Assembly (NCBI GenBank): GCA_914767715.1
Contig: OU612075.1
Span: 22,504,001-22,568,000 of the forward strand
DNA length: 64,000 bases
Direction: 5' to 3'
From: Membranipora membranacea
Taxonomy: Eukaryota; Bryozoa; Gymnolaemata; Cheilostomatida; Membraniporidae
Shown: piece after piece, positions 20,201-30,648 of the stretch
How the letters are laid out: each line of letters opens with the position of its first letter
Position numbering within the stretch: position 1 is the stretch's first letter
Program-made: the position numbers and the translations under genes
Notes under the pieces: model-generated
Seen by the model: only the letters and a program-made list of their open reading frames with translations
Databases searched by the model: none
What the model was told of the DNA's origin: nothing

Positions 20201-23200
20201 ATTAGAAGATTTCTCGGTGTTGAATGTCGGTGTTGTTCAAATAGGCAGATTAGTTGAAAATGTAAACGCAGCTTTAGTTACACTAGTTTTATCTAGCTGA
20301 GGTAGGGATTTAGGGGTTTTTTATGTAGTAATGAGGTTCAGCAGGTGTTATATTTCACAACTTCAAGCCTGGGAGAAATGTTGAGAACTTTTCCTCCAGC
20401 GGATACTTTACTTCTCTCGGGTATATGATGGTGGCACAAACCTGTTCTAAACCATTCTCCGTCCATACAGTCGACTGAGGCCTCATCGTTCTTCCAGTAA
20501 CCCTTCATGATATTAGGACCGTGGAAGTATAACTCTCCTTCACAGTTTACTGGTAAGGACTTATCTGTGTCCAGGTCTACTACCTATAATAGGGTTATTA
20601 GTAGTTATGTTATTTATAGTTTTACTTTGGGGAGTTGCTTACCCATTTAAATAGACAGACAATCGCCACTGCAGGATTAATACAAAGAGGAACAATTTTG
20701 AAACATACCACAGCCAGCCCTAATGGTGTTCATGGATGCGGTTGGGGCTGTAGTCGCTCACAAAGGACCTCAACCTCCATCTACTGTGATTGCTTTCTAA
20801 AACACCACTAGGGCTGGCTGTGATACATATATGAAGCCACCAGGTTCGAAGAAATACTAATTTGCTCAAGTTTCACAAGAAATCATTCTCATGCTGGAAC
20901 TCAAGTACAAAAGTTCCAACAATAAACAAAAAGAGTTTTAATTTATGTTATTGGACGGATTAGATACAAACAACCCCAACATGCTCATATATAACTTACT
21001 CTAGCCTTGATATACTAACATATAACTTACCCTAGCCTTGACATTAGGAATGAGTTTACCGATGGAGCCGAGTTTATTGTACACGCCTCTACCATTAAAG
21101 GTCACTACTGGGCTGGTCTCCGTCAATCCATATCCTAAAATGAGACGAGCAGAATAATATAAATCTGATATTGAAAAGAAACCACCTGCTACGGAGGAGC
21201 TACTATTAATATTTGCTACAACCCATTGTTGGTTGGTTTCCCTTTTTTTTTCAATAACAGAGTAAGATAATAAACAACTCCGTTGATTTTCGCCTAAGAC
21301 AGATTTGTCACATTCTTTGGATCTATTATATTATCTGAACGCATGGAGACAAAAAAAAATATAATTGTGGTTTACCAAAAGAACTCAGCTAATAAGTCAG
21401 ACTAGACTGGGCTGATCTCTCAAAGTATCAAAACAACATTTAGTTATAAAACGTACATAAAGCTTAGTTCCAAGTAACACCATAGATAAAGCAAGCCATT
21501 AAAATCAATTAATTGGTCTGCATCAACCTGCTCGGTGTCAAAAAATGATTATAGTTATTTAATCATCAAATGCAAATGGAGTCAAGGCTTATAGTACCTG
21601 TGAGGCAATTTTCTGTCAGACTTTTTCGTCAGATTATTTGGTCAGATTTTCGCTCTCATATAAGCTATCATCGGGAGCAACCAAAGATTTGCGTTTTGTG
21701 ACATTGTCACAAAACAGTACAGTACCTTGCATTATCTCAGTTCTGGGAAACTTCTGTTGGAACTGTGTAGCCAGATCGACTTTGAGCGGAGCAGCTCCCG
21801 AGCTTACGGTGTGTAGGGACGAGAGATCGTACTTGTCTGTTAAAGGACTCTTTGTCATTCCGAGTATAATCGGTGGGACCAGGTGATTCATTGTGAGCTG
21901 AAATAATCAAACTCAGACAGTCCTGATACAGCTCTATACTGTGAGCGAGAGGATAACTTGTCTGGTGTGTGTCATTCAGTTATCTGTTTTATTATGATTC
22001 CAGTATTGCAGGAGTTGGATTTAAAGTATTGGGTTCCTACTAGCCAGTGTGGTGCAAACACATTGGCTAGGTTCCTAGAAGCTTTGACGAATGAATCTTT
22101 GTATCATTACCTGGACTAAGGACCAAGGAAAGAACAGATAAACCAACAATAATCATTGCAAAACCAAAGATATAGTTGACCATATTCTACGGTATAGTAG
22201 TATAGTATAGTAAGTATAGAAAGCTTTTAGAAAGTTTACTTACATCATCGTCTTGAATCATTTGTAAAAATTTGACAAAGTCAAACTTCTTCATAGAGAC
22301 GACAGAAGCTCCCTCTCTGAGGGTAAGTAGTAGAGTTAGAACCTGTCCGTATATGTGGAAGAATGGTAAGACACCTCCGAGCTTGTCGTCAAACTCGATC
22401 GGTACATCAGCCTCTCTGTGGGGAAAACAGAGGGGGGTAACTTCTCAAAACAACACAAGGCAATTTTTCATCAATCTACGTAATGCAACTGAGCATGGAT
22501 ACGAATACATCGAGTTGTGATAATATATTGAACTCCCAAACTTATATCACTACCCCTAGGCATACGCCAATTATGATGCTGATTCAATTGATACAAGTGT
22601 CTCTGTTGTGTCACCCCTAGTATATTGATGGAAATTGATACGCTGATTTAATATCTGGTACAAAATCTGGTACAAAACCAAACATTTGACACCATCATAA
22701 TCACATCAATAGTTTACTGCGACAAAATGCAACAAATGTGGCAAAATTGATGTGTTTTTGATACAGGAAGTGGTGTGAATGTTGTGACCAGAATATTGTG
22801 CCCAACCACTCAGCGTATTAGAAAATTATGATGTTGTCTTGGAATGGAAGGCCTTTTAATTGTATATTCCTATTTCACTAGTATGTCTTCCCATATAAGA
22901 CAAAGTGGATCTCAAAATTATCCTACTAATTCTGGTCATGAAGTGTTCTCCTCCCTGACCAATCAATGGAGGACTCTCAGAACCCAATGAGCTGCATTAC
23001 ATTACTGATGTACTTAAATCCGGCTTCCCTGTTACAGCAGACAGTATCAGTTACTGTAGACTTACTTGAGTTGTATAAGATTAGCTATGATATTATGATG
23101 GCTGAGCATGACACCTTTAGGTAAGCCTGTCGTACCGCTGCTGAAAGGCAATGCTGCAAGGTGCTCCTTATAATCTACATCAGGGTAATGTGTCAGACTG

Positions 23201-25667
23201 AAGTTCTTCTCATACAGTGAGGTTAAAGGTCGGTATCCAGCAAAACCATCTGTTACTATTGTCTCCTAGAGAAATTAGTATCATAAATAGGTTAAACAAA
23301 TTACAGATTTAACCACAAAAAGTGGGCAAGTTATTTATAAGTTAATACAGGATAGCAGCAGTAACCATATATTACAGAGTTGGCATAGCACAAATAACAG
23401 GCTGGGTAATACAGGTAGTGATTATACACTATGTCCATAGTCACTGATACAGGTGTCACAGAGAAGTGACCTTTGAACCTGTTAGGTATTTATCTCAATG
23501 AGCGGCTCACTAGACGTAGAGTAGACATAGTAGAGTAGAGTAAACACACCATCACATAGCTCTGATAAGCAGCTCCTGATTACATTATCAGCTTCATTAA
23601 ACTGTGTGAAAGGCTAGCTGGCTGGGCAGCTCGGCCTTGCTGTATACCCTGGACTTTGGTACTTCCAAACTGATAGATTGCTTATGTATATTGTGCTCGA
23701 GTACAAACGTCCATGCACTTGGAGTCTTTTTCTCACTTTTTCCACTTCAATGAGATGAAATTTCTTGATGGTAACTTGTAGAGTAAGCTCAATAGTCATC
23801 TATTTGTTTGTCAATAATTTTCATACCTAAAACGAATTCTGCCATTATTTGATGTGAGGCGAAACTATATCAAACCTACCTTCACACTATGGTTGCCTTT
23901 CAGTGATTCTAAGGCTGCTTTCACACTAGGTATAAATTCTGATGCTGTGATGATCAGCTTACACTCGCTGAGCTTCAGCGCGTGGGCGATTTCATCTATA
24001 AAAAGTCAGTAAATTCAGATCATGAACTGTACTCTAATAAGGTAGTGATATCTGTGTTGCAACAACCAGTATGCAGAGGCGTGAGCTATAATATTTTGCT
24101 TAGTTTGATAAAACTCATTTCAGTTACTAAGTGTTAGCTCAGCATGTGAGGCTAAACATAGACACAGTCCAGACTGTGTTGTGTGCTTGTCGATCAGCAT
24201 GAAGAATAACACCAGCAGATTGCACAGTATCATACCTGAGGTATAAGCTGGATTGTTTGTAGTAATAATAGCACCGATGCTGATTGTAGCCAGGTAGATG
24301 ATTGCGTAGTCTGGATTATTTGGACTCAGTAGAAACACGACATCGCCTTGACCAATACCGAGATCCTTCAGATTAGCCGCCATGCTGTGTATATTCTTCT
24401 GAAGCTCCTCATATGTATAAGACTGTCCAGTATCCGAACATTTCTAAACACCAAATAAAATTCTAAACCATCAAGCAACTCATCTCAATTTGCTCTTGGA
24501 TTCATAGCAAATTGGTGCAAAACATACAAATGAATCTAAAAAAAGCAGAGTCTGCTCTTCAGTACCCCTCATAAGACAAGACCACGAAGCAACAAGATTT
24601 TTATCACTTGCACAGAGGATAAATATTATTGAGTGCCAATATCTATATGCTGGTAATTATATTCAGCATTTTACAATTACAGAATCAGATAAATAAAGCC
24701 TTTGTATACTGCGAGCTAGGTAGAGCTGGGTAGAGCTGGGTAAAGCTGGGTAGAGCTGGGTAGAGTTGGGTAGAGCTGGGTAGAGCTGGGTAGAGCTGGG
24801 TAGAGCTGGGTAGAGCTGGGTAGAGCTGGGTAGAGCTAGGAAGAGCTAGGTAGAGCTAGGTAAAGCTAGGTAGAGCAAGAGCTAAACTGGATGCAAGTGA
24901 AACTTTGAAACATTCCATTATCTGGATTGTTTCATGATTGAATGTGACGAGATCTCATATGCAGCAGTTTGAGCCCTCTAAGTAATACATGCATATAAAG
25001 GCAACCCTACCAGTGCCATCTTAGAACCATAAGTGCTCCAGTTTCTCATGACATGCTCAGCCAGGTTCTCTGAGGGTAAATATTGCTCCTGATGGTGACT
25101 TCCAACAACATGATCCATGCATTGTGAGACTAATGAGCGAGCACCAACAATCTGTGGTCTTTGGCAACTACAAACAAATAGAAGATCTCAACTTGTGGAA
25201 CAGAGTTCAAAGGCATAACTTTCTTCCACCAGGGAGACTCATTCTATGCTGTGTAACAATAAGGCGTAACATAAATTGATAACATAATCATGCAATAGGG
25301 CAGGTCAGTGCAAGGTCCAACTGGTTTGTCAAATCAAAGCACTTACATTACCATTACACTTACATGTTACATGTCATCATCCAAGTCAAACTATCCCATA
25401 GTATTCTTGTTACATGCATTATCTAGCCTGGGCAGGCTGTCTGGGGTGGGTAGTGGGAGGGACACACCCGCCCCGACTTACCGACCTCAGACAGCCTCCC
25501 CAACCTTTGCATTACACCATTATCACTGTTACTGACAAGCATACTATTCTCTGTATGTACACTTGCTAGCTGTGCAGATGTTCCACCCTTTTGCATGTAC
25601 TCACTATCATAACTTACCATATAGTTTGTGAGCTACAGAGTACTCTTCTCAAGGCTTTGGATGCCAT
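17300..25667 (-). CDS. 4CL/luciferase-like acyl-CoA synthetase
   Basis: ANL-family enzyme that activates a carboxylate with ATP and forms an acyl-CoA thioester. Twelve exons on the minus strand: 25667-25618, 25167-25011, 24443-24236, 23995-23880, 23265-23066, 22415-22244, 21897-21726, 21134-21031, 20583-20442, 18770-18688, 18320-18155, 17424-17300. They give 564 residues, normal for 4-coumarate:CoA ligases and luciferase relatives. Motifs: ATP-binding [11 protein letters not shown] near residue 220, PFFHIYG near 260, YGLTETSPV near 360, [12 protein letters not shown] and [11 protein letters not shown] near 440-465, and the C-terminal catalytic Lys in PSGKILRR. The N-terminus [16 protein letters not shown] is basic and lacks acidic residues, as in a mitochondrial presequence. 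The C-terminus (LKEFQ) is not a peroxisomal PTS1. The substrate cannot be told from the sequence. Confidence 0.95.
19569..20273. mobile_element. PIF/Harbinger-type non-autonomous element
   Basis: 705-bp element in a synthetase intron. The ends are inverted repeats starting AGCTGCGTTTACATT and stay similar for about 50 bases, sharing CAACTAATCTGC and ACCGACAT. It is flanked by the direct repeat TTA (19566-19568 and 20274-20276), the 3-bp target site typical of PIF/Harbinger. A 28-codon frame at 19869-19955 begins [13 protein letters not shown] and may be the remains of the start of a transposase-region protein. The element is too short to be autonomous. Confidence 0.8.
20709..20822. mobile_element. 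Short MITE-like element with terminal inverted repeats
   Basis: 114 bp with 22-bp ends starting CACAGCCAGCCCTA, matching in inverse with about one mismatch. The direct repeat ATAC flanks both sides (20705-20708 and 20823-20826). The superfamily is not assigned. Confidence 0.65.
20994..21045. repeat. Two-copy duplication over a synthetase donor
   Basis: On the minus strand the end of exon 21134-21031 and its donor (TCAAGGCTAGG plus GTAAGTTATA) is repeated about 30 bases further into the intron as TCAAGGCTAGAGTAAGTTAT. Confidence 0.85.
24713..24876. repeat. 10-bp tandem repeat (GGTAGAGCTG)n
   Basis: About sixteen copies of a 10-base unit, TAGAGCTGGG with TAGAGCTAGG variants at both ends, in the second intron of the synthetase gene. 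Confidence 0.95.
25430..25501. repeat. Imperfect 25-bp inverted repeat
   Basis: The arm GGCAGGCTGTCTGGGG near 25431 pairs with CTCAGACAGCCTCCCC ending at 25501 around a loop of about 22 bases. It is locally GC-rich, in the first synthetase intron, and possibly a small foldback element. Confidence 0.6.
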
Positions 25668-26155
25668 CTTGCAGCAGTGATACCATGCAGTAGTCTTATC
25701 CTGCACAAAAGTTTACTGAACTGATATTTGACAGGTACATCAATAATGAAAGAATGCTGCTGTTTTGATTTGAGATACTGACACGCCCACTTTTTATATC
25801 CCACAATGCATTTTACATCTCCTGTACTGAGGAGTTGCCTACACTATAAGTATGAATGGACAACTCCTTAATTTATAAATTAGTGTAATTAATACAGGAT
25901 AGTGTATCAAAACTGAATCGAAGTGACCTGGTTGCATATCAATAGAAGTGAATATGTAAAAAGTTTACCAACTTAATTGGTATGATAATGGAATAGTCAC
26001 ATTGTCATTTTGCGCACCTTTCATCGCCTTTGTCCTGTCTGTCACATTATTGGATTACATCTACCTGTGCTCCATATGGTCATTCTCATGAGACTTTCCT
26101 GTACACAATATGCTGGCAGTGAGTTCAGTTTACCACCAGTACCACAACATACAAC
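25668..26155. other. Divergent upstream region, synthetase and Kazal genes
   Basis: The two genes start head to head 488 bases apart, so this should contain both promoters. It also contains a 42-bp hairpin at 25829-25870. No TATA box or known operator is identified. Confidence 0.5.
25829..25870. repeat. Short hairpin, dispersed-family member
   Basis: AGGAGTTG at 25830 pairs with CAACTCCT at 25861 around about 23 bases containing TAAGTATGAATG. Similar hairpins lie at 29971-30005 and 37321-37358. Confidence 0.5.
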
Positions 26156-26990
26156 ATGAAGATCTTTTGCGTAGGTGAGTAATAACACACAGGATTGATC
26201 ATAACCACAGTAAATGTGCAACTTGTGCAATTTGAAAGAACTTCTCTCTTGCTTATACCGTAACATTGTCAAGAATATATCTAACAAGACCGAAATACGT
26301 GAAGCATCACTTCAGAGGCAGAAAGCAAGTAAGTAAGCAAGTATTTTTGTGAAGTAGTGAAAACTGACACATTTCTTTGTTAGCTCTGGGAGGTTTGCTC
26401 GCCTGTGTGGGTATCTATGGAGCACCTCTGTCAGTGTCGATTTGCATGAAGGTCTGTAACAGGATGTACAGTCCAGTTTGCGGAACAGACGGCCGTGTCT
26501 ACGGTAAGAGTCCATCAGCCCCTTTATACGTTTACACTGTAAAAGCACTGGAAAATATGGCCAAACTTTGCAGCAGGGAGGGTGGAAGGGTTATCCCACC
26601 CTCCCAGTCTGCAGCAAGAGCTTGTATTGATGTTTGTATTTGCATCCACCTGAATTGTGTTAGTGAAAGGAATTTTTGTTGTTCATATTCACTTCATCTA
26701 TAAAATTGGTAATCTCACCTCTCTTTTCACATGAAATGGCACAGAAAGCATCGACATCTTACATCTCTGAAATACTTTCATTGACTGATGTAGTTATTGT
26801 TGTGTATTATTATTCATTTAATTTTGAAGACAGAAGAGGCAGCACATTTATTAGATCATTATTTCGCTTTATTTTTCTAGGAAACAAGTGCATGTTTGAG
26901 ATCGCATCATGTAAGGCTCAGCTGAACGGGGAGAAACTGAGTATGAGCAAAGAATGCGAAGCTGGACTTGGACGTCCTCAGATTGGTTAA
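26156..26990 (+). CDS. Secreted single-domain Kazal protease inhibitor
   Basis: 82-residue protein. Exons: 26156-26174, 26384-26503, 26881-26990. A signal peptide (MKIFCVALGGLLACVGIYG) is followed by one Kazal domain with six Cys in order: SICMKVC, SPVCGTDGRVYGNKC, then SC and KEC. The central PVCGTDGxxYxNxC pattern is diagnostic. Cys1 and Cys2 are only three residues apart, as in the short non-classical class. The P1 residue, second after Cys2, is Arg (CNRM), which in this family predicts inhibition of trypsin-like enzymes. Both introns are phase 1. Antimicrobial or digestive roles are possible but not shown. Confidence 0.93.
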
Positions 26991-28044
26991 ATGAAGACCA
27001 GACACATCCTTTACTCTTAACTTTTTGCGAAAATAAAATAATATCTGTTCATCAAACACACAGAGTATACTGATCATAATGTGTACCCCAGTGAGAGAGG
27101 TTTTTATTTGAATTAAAATTTTTTTTTTACAAAGTATTAATTTGTTGACTAAGCCAAATTGCAACGGTTGACAGGCAAGAATTATTCATCTGCTCAATAT
27201 AAATTATTATTTTCATTGTCTGACAATCAGTTAACAACCTGGTGTTCCTTGTCCACTGAAAAAAATGTCTAGTTGTCAGAGCTTGCTAAACAAGGCACAT
27301 CCGACTGCTGACATGCACCTGAACAATTGGGACTCCTATTTGCCGCATACCTCTACAAGGTGTAGTGACTATAAGACACTAATAAACGATCTGTCAAGGT
27401 TGTCTAGTAATCTTACTGAGAAAAATTGAGTTTGCACAAACTACACTGGTATACTCTGCTGATCGTCTTCAGCTGTATTGGAGCTGAAGCTGAATTCTCA
27501 GAGGTTCTTAAAACCAAATATTGTATCAGCAGTAGTTTCTCATAGTGCTCAGTGTAGAATAATGTGTGAATCATCAGCCCCCCCCCCGCGACTTTGTCAC
27601 AATGATCTTATACAGCATATGGTGATTCCCACACACTTTACCTAACACAAGTAAACACTGAAATAGCTGACACAAAGCATACCCCGGACCATCATGAATA
27701 CCTTCCAGAACAGGTGCATTTGCAAATCATTCGGACTCACTCCCTTTGTAATAGAAAACTGTCAGAGGATATCTATTGCTTTGCTATAAGTCAGCGAGGG
27801 TTATCTTCTCAGAAAATTTCACAATCCAAACCGTACAAGTAGTTTGTCATCATCATTATTATTTTCTAACACTTTTGGCACGAAAACTATTGCTGGTGAG
27901 TTGATAAAAAACAGTAAGACAACAGAGTTTTATCCTCGCAGCGAAAAAAAAAACTAGCACAATATGGCTATGAAGGCCACTAATTATATTATATATACAT
28001 GAGTTATCATTGAACCTAGAGTGACGCCAACAGCTCAAGCTGTG
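26991..28044. other. Intergenic region, Kazal and NDUFAF4 ends
   Basis: These are convergent 3' regions. AATAAA at 27032-27037 is a good signal for the Kazal gene. Homopolymer runs lie at 27120 and 27580 (nine C). Nothing coding is seen. Confidence 0.6.
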
Positions 28045-30648
28045 CTATTTCTTTTTGTGGCCGTAGCCGCCATCGTCTAACAGTTGCTGAGCCTGCTCGA
28101 TCTGTTTCTCTACAGATTTGAGTCTGAGATTTTTGAATGCCGGGCTAGCGTTAGCCATGTACTCCTCAGCCTTAGGAAGCTTTAAGTGGAAGTGCAGGAA
28201 ATACTCGAGTATATGGTGAGTGGTCTCTAGGTCTAGTTTGTATTTCTCTGCCAGGTTAGCCGCAGACCACTGCTGTGGGTCGTCTTTATGTGAGGTTATC
28301 ATATCACAGGCCAGGCGTAGAGTTATCTTACCGGGTGTTATAATAAGAGGCTCTAAATATCCAAACTCTGGTTCTTCTATCTAAAGTATAAAACAAGAGG
28401 AAAAATTGAATGTATGTATGTACAGAGCTTGTATACCTAGAGGTATTTTTAAAAGAGAAAAGGCAATGTGGTAGATCAGACCTCAAGTTCAAACAATTTC
28501 TAAATCAAAACAATAAACCATAAACTTTACTGAACAGTTTTGCTATTTTATTGGGGAAGCCATTTTGCGTTTAGTTTGATATCGTCATGGGAGCATGAGA
28601 GTGAGATTTGGCTTATTTTTGTTTCAAAGTATATGGCAGTTAACAGATTTCTGGGAACACAACTATGTTTTATTTGTTTGCTCATGAAAAGAGAAAGTTG
28701 TCAAAAAGTGACTGTGAGTATGACTGGAAATATTTGACCCTCAGCTGTATAAAGACGACCCTGCTATAATATCAAACTATGAAACAGCATATAAGCCAAT
28801 CCATCCATCACATGGACGGGACTAAGTACCTAAGAAAAACATGATAGAATTCAAATTTTAGTTCGAAAATAACAGAGAAGACTGCACCAAGTTCATAACA
28901 ACACACCTCTTACCCCATCCATCCATAAATAACTTCAGTCAGTACCAAAATAACATTGAGATTAATATTATCCTTTAGAGATCAGGCAACCTTATACTCT
29001 GAGGTACATGACAGCTTATATACAGAATCAAATCTCAACAAGCTTTGCTGCGAAAATCAAATACCTAACCAGGTGAACATGTTGATTGTAGTGTCATCAA
29101 GATGAGATATAGTATAATATAATTGTATGAGGTTATCTCCTGTTCAATCAGTGAGCAGACTTGAGGAGCCAGCACCCGTACCGTTCGGTAGGAGAAACTC
29201 GAGAGTGATAAAACACCCAGATGATGAGCTGCCAGAGAGGCTTAAGAATGGTAAGAAGATGGTGCCCAAGTTTCCAATCCGCGGAGAAAAGAAAAATCAA
29301 TCAGCTCATGGAAGTAAATCACAACCAACCGCAGAGCATAAACAGTAAGTCACAATCAGTAAGTCACAAACAGTAGGTCACATGCAGTAAGTCAAGTGAT
29401 TTTTGAAGTCCATTTTGTGTTGTTTGTGTTACGCCCAGTAGAGACCAAGCGAGAACAAGATCTTCCTTGTTGATTTTTACATGATATTTGTGGTCATGTT
29501 GACTGCCATAGTGAGTTATGTCTATAAATAAATCTGGAGCTTCAGCTGTTAGTATGCGGTGATAGTGGAGGTTCTAAATAAGATTAAGTTGATTTACGAT
29601 TCCATTCTTTAGAACAAAGAGATTACTGCCCGTAGCACCAGCTTACCCAGTTAGATCACTGAGAAGTCTGAGTATACAGAAGAAAGTATGCAGTCCATGG
29701 ACAAATTTCTACCCAGAAGGTAAGTGAAACTATAACCTCATCACGAAATAATCTACCAGTTTGATGGAATAAAGCAGAGTGACTTTCTCTCCCAACAGAC
29801 ACAACTTGACCAGTAAACTATACTTCTAATTACTTATATTCCTGGTCACTTCAATTCTACAAGTACGTCATTGTCAACTCGAGGGGAGCAACACCAAATG
29901 CAGAAAAGTTGGTGCAAACTCCCTGCTTTATCTGCACAGTGTCGTCTCAAACCGTCTGATCTAGGTTAACGAGTTGTCTTCTCCTATACCATTAGTAGAC
30001 AACTCCTTATCCCTGTTATTCGTTCGTCAAGCCTACTAAGACAGGACACATTAGGCCTACAGCAACAGTGAGACACTTAATTGTGGGTGATGTTATGACG
30101 TTGAATTGGAACCCACAATGAAATGCCTCAGTACCTCAATGCTTATGCTCCATATCGTGTCCTGTATAAGTTCATCAATAACTCAATGATCATACCTTGC
30201 TTCTATCCTGCGGTAGAGCTCGTTTAGTCTTCAGTTTAGGATTATCCCCCGTACTCTCCACATACACTTGTTTGAGTCTCTCTTCTAATTCTGGTAACTT
30301 CTGATGTATCTGAGAATTCTCAGCTTCGAATGAAGCTTTGTTTCTGGCTTCTATTGCCGCCTAATGAGACAAACAACACAATGAATGATGAAGCTGGGTA
30401 GTAGTAACTTGTGCCAAAATAACAGTGAGAGGCATATGGGCAGATGACCTTCTCAGATTATTGCGCATAGCTTTATGATCCAGAAAGATGTGAATAGCAG
30501 AGACTAGTCCTAATAATATAAATAAGAGACTTACCACAGTCGGATAGCGAGGTGCAGCTTTAGGAACAGTTTTAGCTTTATCCACCGCTTTATGAGCTCG
30601 GGCTTCTATATTGTACATTTTTATTGGGCGCTTCAGTGTCTGTCCCAT
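28045..30648 (-). CDS. NDUFAF4: NDUFAF4, mitochondrial complex I assembly factor
   Basis: Assembly factor for NADH:ubiquinone oxidoreductase. Three exons on the minus strand: 30648-30535, 30360-30196, 28380-28045, all joined in phase 0, giving 204 residues (human about 175). The N-terminus MGQTLKRPIKMYNIEARAHK matches the family start, with Gly2 suitable for myristoylation and an invariant-type PRYPT. The C-terminal part has ITPGKITLRLACDMI and the DLETTHHILEYF helix typical of the family. A Lys-rich end (GYGHKKK) follows a helix not present in the human protein as I recall it. The second intron is 1.8 kb and hosts another gene on the opposite strand. Confidence 0.9.
29127..29809 (+). CDS. 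Nested antisense gene, unknown basic protein
   Basis: Three exons on the plus strand, entirely inside the second NDUFAF4 intron: 29127-29344, 29613-29719 and 29799-29809. Splice sites are good (CA/GTAAGTC, TTCTTTAG/A, GAAG/GTAAGT, CCCAACAG/AC). The joined frame codes for 111 residues and stops after EDTT. The protein is basic and Pro-rich, with segments such as RRNSRVIKHPDDELPERLK and SPWTNFYPEDTT. There is no signal peptide, membrane segment or known domain, and I do not recognise it. The first Met could be internal if an upstream exon exists. Frame consistency over two introns supports a real gene; transcript evidence would settle it. Confidence 0.6.
29971..30005. repeat. Short hairpin, dispersed-family member
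   Basis: GAGTTGTCT pairs with AGACAACTC at 29997-30005. It is in the NDUFAF4 intron just after the nested gene. Confidence 0.5.
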
